From an uncultured Planctomycetaceae bacterium (GTDB taxonomy: Bacteria; Planctomycetota; Planctomycetia; Pirellulales; Pirellulaceae): a DNA stretch of 13,435 nucleotides. Of the stretch, positions 1 through 7,553 are shown piece by piece. Below the pieces are notes generated by a model. It saw only the letters and a program-made list of their open reading frames with translations. It made no database searches and was not told the DNA's origin. The position numbers were made by a program, and so were the translations under genes. The first letter of the stretch is position 1. Every line of letters begins with the position of its first letter. The stretch spans positions 1 to 13,435 of the forward strand of contig CAIXSC010000482.1 of assembly GCA_903921945.1 (NCBI GenBank), given 5' to 3'.

Positions 1-123
1 ATCGCCGAGTGTAGCCACCGCGGGGCAACCTCAGCATGGCCAATGGGAATGGCTTGGAGAAATTCAACCCGTGGCTGCCCCAAGTGCCCTTCGGAAGCGC
101 CACCACAGATTGAGAATGGCCCT

Positions 124-158
124 CCACCACCAGGGACAACTGTCCGGGCCTGGGGTGG
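124..158. repeat. imperfect stem-loop beyond the 3' end of the megaenzyme gene
   Basis: Positions 124-133 can pair with 150-158 (CCACC-ACCAG against CTGGGGTGG, one bulged A). Inside this is a second perfect stem, GGACA-AC-TGTCC, at 134-145. It lies about 85 bases downstream of the stop codon of the minus-strand gene ending at 244. It has no T-run on either strand, so I do not call it an intrinsic terminator. It may be a 3' structure or a chance hairpin in GC-rich DNA. The rest of 1-243 shows no gene I recognise. One plus-strand frame is open from 1 to about 204, but its translation does not resemble a protein family. Confidence 0.3.
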
Positions 159-243
159 TTCCGAGCGTCTTCACCCCTTGCGCTTCCGTCACGCACAAAC
201 TTGAGAGCCAACAAGACGAGGCGATTATCGAGCGGTATTGAGC

Positions 244-3200
244 CTAGGCGCTCGCCGCAAGCGGGCGGTACCGCGGGTCGATCTTCATCAGCTCTTGGGC
301 GACCGCCTCGACGGTGTCACGGATCTGCTGCTCCGTGTGCAGCGAAGTCATGAAGAACCTCAGCCGGGCCTTTTCCTCCTCCACCGCCGGATAGAGAATC
401 GGCTGGACGTTGATGCCGCGTTCGAAGAGGGCTCGCGACAAACGCAACGCGTTCGCCGAGTTCCCCAAAATCACGGGCAGAATCGGCGTCTCGTTGCTGA
501 AGCCCGTATTCAACCCCTTCGCCCGCGCCAGCTCCAAAAACAGCCGTGAATTCTGACGCAGCTTGGTCACCCGCTGCGGTTCGGCTTGCAACAACCGCAA
601 CGCCTGGAGCGCTGCCGCCGCGTTCGCGGGCGGCAACCCAACGCTGTACACGAAGCCGGGTGCCGTGTACTTCAAATACTCGATCACCTCGCGGCAACCG
701 CCGATGTAACCGCCGCAACTTCCAAACGCCTTGCTCAGCGTTCCCATCCACAGATCGACGTCCTGGGGATCGAATTGGAAGTGCTCGGACATCCCATGGC
801 CAGTCGCGCCCATCGTGCCGATCGAATGCGCTTCGTCGACGAACAAAAACGCCTTGTGACGCTTTTTCACCTCGACGAATCGCGGGACGTTCGAAAAGTC
901 GCCGTCCATGCTGTAAACGCCTTCGATGGCGATCACCACCTTGCGGTATTGATGCCGCACTTCACGCAGAATCGAGTCGACCGCTTGCCAGTCGTTGTGC
1001 GGGAACGGCCGACGCCGGGCCCCAGAGAGCAACGAGCCTTGGATGATGCTGTTGTGGGCCAGCGAATCGTGCAGGATCAAGTCGCCGGCGCCAAACAGAT
1101 GGCCGAGGGTCGTTTCATTCGTGGCATGGCCGCCGACATAGACGATCGAATCCGCGACACCCACGAAATCCGCGATCTCCCGCTCCAATTCGCGATGCAC
1201 GGTCTTCTCGCCCGACACCAGCCGGCTTGCCGAAACGCTCGTGCCGAACCGGTCGATCGCCGCCTTCGCCGCTTGCGACACGACCGGGTCGCCGGACATG
1301 CCGAGATAGTTGTACGTCGAGAAACTCACAAGCTTCCGACCGCCAATGGTGGTCGTGTCGCAGGTGATCCCCTCATGGACCGTGAAGTACGGGTTCGGCA
1401 GCCCGGTCGTCTGCAGGATCGACATCGTCTGCTTCAACCGCTGGTACTCGGGCATCCGGGAAAAATCGTAGCAGTCGAGCGGAACTTCGCGGGGCGCGTC
1501 GCCCGCAGTCTCCGCGCCGCCCGCGGCGGGCACGGTCGCCGACGCGACAGACAACGCGGCCAAGCGCCGCGGTTCCGGTCCGAAGTGGGTTTCGATCGCC
1601 GACACGACCTCGCGGCAGGTCGACATCGTTTGCAGCGTCTCCTCCGGGAAGCGGCCGCCGAGCGTCTCTTCCAAGTTGGTGGCGATCTGGACGCGTTCGA
1701 GCGAATCGAGCCCAAGATCGGTCACGATGTTCGTGTCGACCGTCAAATCCCGAGCTCGCTCTTTCGCCACGACGCGAATCTGGTCGAACACCAACCGCAA
1801 CAGCACCTCGTTCACAGGTCCGTCGGGCACCGCCGCGTCGTCCCGCGCAGCCGCCGCGCCCGCTGCGCCTGCAGCCGCATTCGCTGTCCCGGAAGCGCTG
1901 GAAGGGGCACTGGCGGACTGGTCCCAGACGAACCACTGTTCGACAACTTGCAATTCGCCGCGCAGGAACTCGTCCCGGCACGCATGACGCTGGATCTTGC
2001 CGCTGGAAGTCTTCGGGATCGATCCAAATCGGACGAGCACAATGCCGTCGGGCGGAATGTCGTGCTCGGCCGAAACATTGCGACGGATCGCTTGCAGCAC
2101 ATCGCCCCAGTCTTTGTGGCGAGTCCGTTCCACCTCGGCCACCACCACGAGCCGCTCCCGACCGTGCATGTCGACCGCGAACGCGCCCACTGCGCCGGCT
2201 TGCAGCCGCGGGCTGGAACGCTCCACGGTCAACTCAATATCCTGCGGGTAACGGTTCACACCGCGAATAATGATCAGGTCCTTCAGCCGGCCGGTGACGA
2301 ACAGCTCGCCATCCTTAATGAAACCGAGATCCCCCGTCCGAAGAAACGGGCCGCGACCGTCCCGCAGACGGGCCCGGAAAGTCGCCTCGGTCGCTTCCGC
2401 GTTTTTCCAGTACCCGGCCCCGCAACTGGGACTGCTGACCCAAATCTCGCCGACTTGGTAATCCGGCAGTGGATCGAACGTGCCGGGCGAAACCACGAGC
2501 ACTTCTTCCTCGGGCAACACGTGGCCGCAGCCCACCACTTCGCGAGCGGACGCATGGCTCGTGTCGACCGGCACCACGCGGTGTTCGTCCAACGCGCGAC
2601 CGTCCACCACCAGCGTCACCGGCTTCTGGAACTTGTAGGCGCCCGTGACGATCAAGGTCGTTTCCGCCATGCCGTAGCAGGGGAAAAACGCTTCACGACG
2701 GAAGCCAGCCGGTTCAAACCGCTGGCAGAACGCTTCAAGCGTGCTCGGCCGGATCGGCTCGGCGCCGTTGAACGCCACTCCCCAGCAGCTCAAGTCAAGC
2801 GTCGCCAGTTCGGCATCGGTGATCTTCTGCACACACAAGTCGTACGCGAAGTTCGGTCCGCCGCTGATGTGTACCTTGTTCTTGCTGATGCCCCGCAGCC
2901 AATGAATCGGCTTTTGCAGGAACGCCATCGGCGACATCAAAAACGTGCTTTTGCCCATGAACAGCGGACTCAGCAGGCCGCCGATCAGCCCCATGTCGTG
3001 GTACGTCGGCAGCCAGCTCAAACCGATGCCATCGCGGGCGGGTTCGAACGCGTGAGCGATCAGGCAGGTGTTAAAAACCAGATTTCCATGGGTAAGCATC
3101 ACGCCCTTGGGCGAACCGGTCGAGCCGGACGTGTACTGAAGCACCGCCAAGTCGTCGCCGCGCAACGACTCGGTCCGGCACTGGTTGGCGTTGCCCCGAT

Positions 3201-3675
3201 CCAAACGATCGGTCGCGACCCAGATCAAGTCGCGCAACCGCGGCGCCTCGTCCAAGAGACCGTCTTGCATGCGATCGGTCACATCGCTGACCGTCAACGC
3301 GACTTTCGCGGCGCAATCGTCCGAGATCGTCTGGATGCGTTCCATGTTCCGGTTGCGTCGCGGCGGATACGCGGGAACCGCAACCGCTCCCGCGTAGAAA
3401 CACCCGAACAGGCCAGCGGCGAAGTCGAGTCCCGGCGGATAGAGCAGCAACACCCGCTCGCCCCGAACCCCAATCTCCTGCAGGCGGGCCGCGACGGTCC
3501 GCGCTCGCAGTTCCAATTCGGCGTAGGTCCACTGCTCCTGGATTTCCTCCCCGTTCCAACCGGCCAAGGCTCGCTGAGTGGACTGCCGCTCCGTCCAATA
3601 TCGAAGCGCGTCGACAAGGTTCGTTTGGGGCGGCGAGTACGGGGCTAAAATGCGATCGAGTTTCACCGGTGACAC
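244..3675 (-). CDS. fused fatty acyl-AMP ligase / acyl carrier protein / alpha-oxoamine synthase
   Basis: This 1143-residue protein has three enzymatic parts. Residues 1-575 are an adenylate-forming ligase of the FAAL type: phosphate-binding YTSGSTGSPKGVMLTHGNL at 181-199, the family-typical SGGPNFAYDLC near 271 and FNGAEP near 302, the hinge region GRLKDLIIIRG near 462, and PKTSSGKIQR at 554-563 with the catalytic Lys560. An Ala-rich linker (about 587-615) leads to an acyl carrier domain (617-697) whose DSL motif carries the phosphopantetheine site Ser658. Residues 735-1135 are a fold-type I PLP enzyme of the 2-amino-3-ketobutyrate ligase/serine palmitoyltransferase family, with FVDEAH at 945-950 and the PLP lysine Lys982 in GTLSKAFGSCGGY. 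The predicted route is fatty acid to acyl-AMP to acyl-ACP, then decarboxylative condensation with an amino acid to a long-chain alpha-aminoketone. The amino acid substrate cannot be read from sequence. The start is GTG at 3675; a GTG at 3666 is an alternative, and neither has ideal ribosome-site spacing. No sphingolipid reductase or ceramide synthase gene is adjacent. Domain calls are firm; the pathway is inferred. Confidence 0.93.
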   Translation of the reverse strand: MSPVKLDRILAPYSPPQTNLVDALRYWTERQSTQRALAGWNGEEIQEQWTYAELELRARTVAARLQEIGVRGERVLLLYPPGLDFAAGLFGCFYAGAVAVPAYPPRRNRNMERIQTISDDCAAKVALTVSDVTDRMQDGLLDEAPRLRDLIWVATDRLDRGNANQCRTESLRGDDLAVLQYTSGSTGSPKGVMLTHGNLVFNTCLIAHAFEPARDGIGLSWLPTYHDMGLIGGLLSPLFMGKSTFLMSPMAFLQKPIHWLRGISKNKVHISGGPNFAYDLCVQKITDAELATLDLSCWGVAFNGAEPIRPSTLEAFCQRFEPAGFRREAFFPCYGMAETTLIVTGAYKFQKPVTLVVDGRALDEHRVVPVDTSHASAREVVGCGHVLPEEEVLVVSPGTFDPLPDYQVGEIWVSSPSCGAGYWKNAEATEATFRARLRDGRGPFLRTGDLGFIKDGELFVTGRLKDLIIIRGVNRYPQDIELTVERSSPRLQAGAVGAFAVDMHGRERLVVVAEVERTRHKDWGDVLQAIRRNVSAEHDIPPDGIVLVRFGSIPKTSSGKIQRHACRDEFLRGELQVVEQWFVWDQSASAPSSASGTANAAAGAAGAAAARDDAAVPDGPVNEVLLRLVFDQIRVVAKERARDLTVDTNIVTDLGLDSLERVQIATNLEETLGGRFPEETLQTMSTCREVVSAIETHFGPEPRRLAALSVASATVPAAGGAETAGDAPREVPLDCYDFSRMPEYQRLKQTMSILQTTGLPNPYFTVHEGITCDTTTIGGRKLVSFSTYNYLGMSGDPVVSQAAKAAIDRFGTSVSASRLVSGEKTVHRELEREIADFVGVADSIVYVGGHATNETTLGHLFGAGDLILHDSLAHNSIIQGSLLSGARRRPFPHNDWQAVDSILREVRHQYRKVVIAIEGVYSMDGDFSNVPRFVEVKKRHKAFLFVDEAHSIGTMGATGHGMSEHFQFDPQDVDLWMGTLSKAFGSCGGYIGGCREVIEYLKYTAPGFVYSVGLPPANAAAALQALRLLQAEPQRVTKLRQNSRLFLELARAKGLNTGFSNETPILPVILGNSANALRLSRALFERGINVQPILYPAVEEEKARLRFFMTSLHTEQQIRDTVEAVAQELMKIDPRYRPLAASA

Positions 3676-3690
3676 ACGCTCCCAACCTAA

Positions 3691-3704
3691 GAGGTTTAAA
3701 CCTC
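3691..3704. promoter_or_regulatory. perfect 14-bp palindrome, candidate operator
   Basis: GAGGTTTAAACCTC is a perfect palindrome with no spacer, 15 bases upstream of the GTG start of the acyl-ligase/oxoamine synthase gene. Its position suits a repressor site or a structured 5' leader. It also contains an AT-rich core unlike the surrounding GC-rich DNA. I cannot assign a regulator, and no clear -35/-10 pair was found in the 226-bp gap between this gene and proB. Confidence 0.4.
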
Positions 3705-3901
3705 GAACTGTCCTGTCCCTGGACGAAATAGCCCGACGCTAGCGCGCCGTAGTTTTTCATCGTCCGATCGGCCCGTCGACATAATGTAGTCAAGCAAGGC
3801 GAGCGGGGTGAATTTTGTTTTTCGCCGCTTCCAATTTCCCGAAACCGTTCCCAAACCGCCTCTTACGACGCCCAGTCACAATCGCATCGTAGCGAAAAAA
3901 C

Positions 3902-5254
3902 CTACCCGACCAAGACCATGTTGTCCCGGTGGATGACCTCCTCGTACGGCCGATGCCCCAAAATTTCCGCGATCCGCTGCGATTGACTACCCTTAATGCG
4001 GGACAGCTCTCCCGCCGAGTAGTTGGTCAGCCCCCGGGCAAATTCCCGCATCGACTCCGTTCCGCGTTCCTCCCCCAGGAAACATAGACTGACGACATCC
4101 CCCTTCTGGAACTCGCCCTCGACCGCCACAATCCCCACCGCCAACAAACTCCCCCCCTGACGCTCGACCGCCGTCCGAGCCCCCGAATTCACCAGTATCT
4201 TCCCGCGCGATGTGGCCGGCGCCCCAATCCACCGCTTCAGCGCACTGACCGGCTTGGACTGCGGAAAGAAGAGCGTCCCCAGCGGTTCACCCTTCACCAG
4301 CCCCGTCAGCACATGCTCCCGGCGACCGTTGGCAATCACCACGGTTTCTCCCGAACGGGCGCACAATTGAGCGTTTTTCAGCTTGCTCGCCATTCCTCCC
4401 TTGCTGTAACCCGTTTTCTGATCGCAAACTAAACCCAGGATCCGATCGTCAAACCGCGTCACCGCCGAAACCACCGCCCCGTGCTCGTCCAGCAGACCGT
4501 CTACCGTGGATAGGATGATTAGCAGCGGCGCGGCAAGCAAGTTCGTTACGAGCGCTGCGAGTTTGTCGTTGTCCCCGAAAGTCGTCTGCAGCTCTTCGAC
4601 CGACACCGTGTCATTCTCGTTGATGACCGGAATCACGTTCGGGAATTCCAGCAATCGAACTAAGGTATTGCGAACATTCAGGTAACCCACCCGGTTTTGA
4701 AAATCGTCCGCTCCCAGAAGCACCTGGGCCGCATGGAAAACAGCCGCGCCCGACGCGGCGGCCGACGCGGCGGCCGCAGGTGCGGGTGCGGCGGGGGCGG
4801 CGCCTGTCGCGGGTACCTCGCCTGCCGCGGGTTGTGACTCGGGTGATGGATTGGGGTGGTGGCCGGCCGAGTCCGCCGTGGTGTAAACCGCCGGTCCGGG
4901 CGGTGCGGCGTGCTTGCGAAATTCGTCGTTGTACGCCTCGATCAGCTTGGCTTGACCGACCGCGGCCACTGCCTGCAGTTCGGCCAAATCGCCTGGCCTT
5001 TTCGTATATCCGAGCGTACTCATGCCTGCGGCGACCGCCCCGGAACTCACCAGCACCACCCGCCGCGTTCGCCGCAATTCGACCAATTGCTCGGCCAAAT
5101 GTCCCACTCGGCGACGATCGATGTAGCCCCGTTCATCGGTCAGCACGCGCGTGCCGACTTTGACGACCACGGTATGCGCGTCAGCTGCCAGCCTTCCGCG
5201 ATATTCCCGCTCGTCCCGCTGCTCGCCCATGCCGCCCGCTTCCTCGCCAGCCAT
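3902..5254 (-). CDS. proB: glutamate 5-kinase with C-terminal PUA domain and a large internal insert
   Basis: It phosphorylates L-glutamate to glutamyl 5-phosphate, the first and usually feedback-controlled step of proline synthesis in the cytoplasm. From the chosen start the protein has 450 residues, against about 367 for E. coli ProB. The amino acid kinase domain shows VVVKVGTRVL (29-38), SSGAVAAG (70-77), VINENDTVSVEE (210-221), FGDNDKLAALV (226-236), STVDGL (249-254) and GGMASKL (286-292). A PUA domain follows at about 346-430. Between EFRKHA and FHAAQVLL (about 115-173) sits an Ala/Pro-rich insert of some 57 residues that the family normally lacks. The frame stays open upstream to 5527, but that part is Arg-rich and unlike ProB. 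ATG 5254 has GGGAGG 10 bases upstream; ATG 5230 (GAGGAA, 9 bases) is equally possible. proA is not in the window. The TAG stop is followed closely by a run of six T, without a clear hairpin. Confidence 0.95.
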   Translation of the reverse strand: MAGEEAGGMGEQRDEREYRGRLAADAHTVVVKVGTRVLTDERGYIDRRRVGHLAEQLVELRRTRRVVLVSSGAVAAGMSTLGYTKRPGDLAELQAVAAVGQAKLIEAYNDEFRKHAAPPGPAVYTTADSAGHHPNPSPESQPAAGEVPATGAAPAAPAPAAAASAAASGAAVFHAAQVLLGADDFQNRVGYLNVRNTLVRLLEFPNVIPVINENDTVSVEELQTTFGDNDKLAALVTNLLAAPLLIILSTVDGLLDEHGAVVSAVTRFDDRILGLVCDQKTGYSKGGMASKLKNAQLCARSGETVVIANGRREHVLTGLVKGEPLGTLFFPQSKPVSALKRWIGAPATSRGKILVNSGARTAVERQGGSLLAVGIVAVEGEFQKGDVVSLCFLGEERGTESMREFARGLTNYSAGELSRIKGSQSQRIAEILGHRPYEEVIHRDNMVLVG

Positions 5255-5701
5255 GCCCCCAACGCCTCCCTTGCGACTCGCGTTGCCCGCTCGGTCGCAC
5301 GCATTTCCCTCAGTTGCCGGTCGACTCCCCAAAAAACGGGAAGGAGGGAACCGGCAGAATTCCCCTGATCCGGCAAGCCGCCCTGATCGGTAAGGCGACC
5401 GTCCTAGGCCGCGATTGTAGCGGTCCCGTGGAAATTCGGAAAAGCCAATCGCCGTGCGGGAATCGGCCACGATCGCACGGAATTCCCAGCAGCAGACCGT
5501 GAGGTTGCGGGTTGCCAAGGGCCGCACGGCGGCCCGGATGAATTGTCAAGCGCGGCTGCGCGATGCGTCGATGCGATCCGCATGGGGGGAAAGAACGGCG
5601 GAGTCCCTACGACCGTTCCCCGCCGCCTGTTGGTTGACTGCCGCCAGGGATCAAGCCACCCCACCGAGTGCACGCCGACTTGTCCCCCCCTGACGACACG
5701 A
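5255..5701. other. divergent intergenic region between proB and the porin gene
   Basis: These 447 bases should hold both divergent promoters. I found no convincing -35/-10 pair, operator or RNA gene. Reading frames that cross the region are upstream extensions of the two flanking genes, and their translations are Arg- or Ser/Pro-rich without family resemblance. Confidence 0.5.
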
Positions 5702-7399
5702 ATGTCGACGCTCACCATGATCGCTCCTCGCCCGCCCCTGCCCGCGACCGCCTCCGCGACGCTGCTGGCCGTGGCGTTCGTCCTGGTTGGCCTAGCGCCC
5801 GCCGCGGAACCGTCGGCGCCGGAAAGGCTGCCCATGGTGAGTGATGAACACACTGTCCCTTTCGCGGTCGCTCCCGGCGTCGTGCCTCGATTCCCTGGCG
5901 ACTCCGCGTACAACTCCGCGAGTCACTCGGCGCCCAACTCCACGCGTGCCCCAACGCATAACTCGGCACCCAACTCGGCGCGTGCCTCCGCGTTCGACAG
6001 CCACACTGCGCTCAGGCGCGCCACCACGGTGAACACCGACAGCGCCGGCGACCTCAGGTTCGCCGTGGAACCGGCCAGCGTTCCGATGCACGGAACCCCG
6101 GTGCACGGAACCCCGGTGCTCAGCGGCACGATCCCCAGCGGCACGATTCCCGACGGCACCTTTCCGACGGCGGCGGAAGCGAACATGGCCCCGCCTCCGG
6201 CGTTCGAGAAACATGTCCATGACACGGGGCATGCCACTGGCGTGACCGTTAAACCTTACGGCGCTTTGTGGGTCGACATGCTTTACTCGACATCGCGAAC
6301 GAATCCCGGGACCTACACGCTGTTCGTGCTCTCCGGCGAGGAGCAGGGCGAGGATGCGTTCGCGGTTGACGGCCGTCGCAGCCGATTCGGAATGAATCTC
6401 GCGGGGCCGGGCCTGCCTGACTGGGCCGATTCGACCACTGCGGGCCGCGTGGAAATCGACTTCCAAGGCAGCTTTGTGAACGAAAACCGCGCCGGTGTGC
6501 TACTCCGGTTGGCCTACCTTGAGGTGAAGGATAGCGAGTGGCGATTGCTGGCGGGACAGGCCGAGGACGTCATTTCTCCGTTGACCCCTAGCACGATCAA
6601 TTACGCGGCGGGTTACAACGCGGGGAACATCGGTTTCCGCCGGGCCCAGTTTCGCGCCGAACGTCAATGGCTCGGGCCCGAGGGCGGCGGCTTCACCCTG
6701 CAAGCGTCCCTGAACCAGGACGTGGTGACCGATTTTCCCACGGATCCCGGCATTCGCCGCGAAACGGCCGGCTGGCCTGTTTGCGAAGGCCGCATGCAGT
6801 GGGCTGCCGGTCCGGCCAGAGCGGGGCCGGGCGGGCAACGCATCAGTCCGCTCAAAGTTGGCATCTCCGGCCACATCGGCGAGTCTGGATTCGATTTCCT
6901 GACCGTGGGGCCGCCGCCCACGCTCCTGCCCCCCGAGGACGACGCGCGATTCATCACCTGGTCGGTGAATCTTGATGTCGAATGGCGGCCGGCAGATTGG
7001 TGGCGGGTGCGGGGCGAACTGTTCCGCGGCGCGAACCTCAGTTCCTACCTGGGGGGTATCGGCCAGGGCGTCTGTCCGTGTCGCCGAGTGTCGATCCGTG
7101 GCACAGGCGGTTGGGTGGAACTGGGCTGGGATTGGAGCCCGTGCTGGCACTCAAACCTCGGAATCGGCATCGATGATCCGCAGAACCGCGACAGTCTGGT
7201 GGGCCGAATCCAAAACCATTCGATTTACACCAACGTCCTGGTCGATCTTTCCCCGCAACTGACGACGGGGCTCGAGATCGCTGTCTGGCGCACGCTTTAC
7301 CACGACTTGCGGGCCGGCCAAATCCCGGATTCCCTGCTCGTGCCCGACGCGCCTGGCGAAGCGGTCACTCTCGATTGGATGGTGAAATACGCCTTTTGA
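5702..7399 (+). CDS. DcaP-like outer-membrane porin with low-complexity N-terminal region
   Basis: This is a predicted outer-membrane beta-barrel for uptake of small solutes. From ATG 5702 it has 565 residues. A signal peptide with hydrophobic core at about 15-34 (TASATLLAVAFVLVGLAPAA) probably ends near residue 35. Residues 70-97 are rich in Ser/Asn/Ala/Pro, and 130-155 carry HGTPV and SGTIP repeats, so about 145 residues separate the signal from the barrel. From about 180 the pattern is DcaP-like: an alternating first strand (GALWVDMLYS), then SRFGMNLAGPG, GRVEIDFQG, LAYLEV, LLAGQAEDVISPLTPSTIN and a GNIGFRRAQFR segment. The chain ends in Phe (VKYAF), the usual C-terminal signal for barrel insertion. 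The frame is open from 5543, but a start at 5702 (or Met6 at 5717) places the signal peptide at the N-terminus. No Shine-Dalgarno sequence is visible. Substrate is unknown. Confidence 0.8.
   Translation: MSTLTMIAPRPPLPATASATLLAVAFVLVGLAPAAEPSAPERLPMVSDEHTVPFAVAPGVVPRFPGDSAYNSASHSAPNSTRAPTHNSAPNSARASAFDSHTALRRATTVNTDSAGDLRFAVEPASVPMHGTPVHGTPVLSGTIPSGTIPDGTFPTAAEANMAPPPAFEKHVHDTGHATGVTVKPYGALWVDMLYSTSRTNPGTYTLFVLSGEEQGEDAFAVDGRRSRFGMNLAGPGLPDWADSTTAGRVEIDFQGSFVNENRAGVLLRLAYLEVKDSEWRLLAGQAEDVISPLTPSTINYAAGYNAGNIGFRRAQFRAERQWLGPEGGGFTLQASLNQDVVTDFPTDPGIRRETAGWPVCEGRMQWAAGPARAGPGGQRISPLKVGISGHIGESGFDFLTVGPPPTLLPPEDDARFITWSVNLDVEWRPADWWRVRGELFRGANLSSYLGGIGQGVCPCRRVSIRGTGGWVELGWDWSPCWHSNLGIGIDDPQNRDSLVGRIQNHSIYTNVLVDLSPQLTTGLEIAVWRTLYHDLRAGQIPDSLLVPDAPGEAVTLDWMVKYAF
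6085..6163 (+). repeat. short tandem repeats inside the porin gene
   Basis: The stretch encodes two HGTPV units followed by three degenerate xGTIP/xGTFP units. The two 15-nt units containing CACGGAACCCCGGTG are identical in DNA, while the following GGCACGATCCC-type units differ slightly. Recent duplication of the first unit is likely. The encoded segment is probably an unstructured linker in the periplasm or on the surface. Confidence 0.7.
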
Positions 7400-7448
7400 G
7401 TCCCTCGCCAAGGTTTGGAAGGCGAAGTACAGTGTGACGTTGGCCGCT

Positions 7449-7470
7449 CAGTCCGTTTTTCCGGGCTGAC
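7449..7470 (+). promoter_or_regulatory. stem-loop between porin and pduS-like genes
   Basis: TCAGTCCG at 7449-7456 pairs with CGGGCTGA at 7463-7470 (one G-U pair) around a TTTTTC loop, 50 bases after the porin stop. No T-run follows, so it is at best a weak terminator, mRNA end or leader structure. Confidence 0.35.
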
Positions 7471-7499
7471 CGGCAAAGTTCGCCCAGTCTCGGGTGACG

Positions 7500-7517
7500 C
7501 GGCGGTTTTCGCCGCCG
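7500..7517 (+). promoter_or_regulatory. GC-rich stem-loop in the leader of the pduS-like gene
   Basis: CGGCGG at 7500-7505 pairs perfectly with CCGCCG at 7512-7517 around TTTTCG. It lies 36 bases before the GTG start and just upstream of the strong ribosome-binding site, so it could affect translation or mark a processed 5' end. Its function is unknown. Confidence 0.35.
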
Positions 7518-7537
7518 TCCATGGCTGCCTTGAGTTA

Positions 7538-7545
7538 GGGGAGGA
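7538..7545 (+). promoter_or_regulatory. strong ribosome-binding site that decides the GTG start
   Basis: GGGGAGGA lies 8 bases before GTG 7554. It is the best Shine-Dalgarno match seen in the window and favours that GTG over ATG 7569. Confidence 0.75.
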
Positions 7546-7553
7546 ACGCGGAC

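Noticed and set aside
124..158. Intrinsic terminator of the megaenzyme gene
   Set aside because: The stem is bulged and no T-run follows on the minus strand.
586..3648. Long plus-strand open frame of about 1020 codons antisense to the megaenzyme
   Set aside because: Its translation is Arg/His/Gln-rich with no domain pattern. It is the usual shadow of a GC-rich gene, and the minus strand has clear domains and catalytic motifs.
5255..5527. N-terminal extension of proB to 5527
   Set aside because: The 91 extra residues are unlike any ProB, whereas ATG 5254 and ATG 5230 have ribosome sites and sit close to the conserved kinase start.
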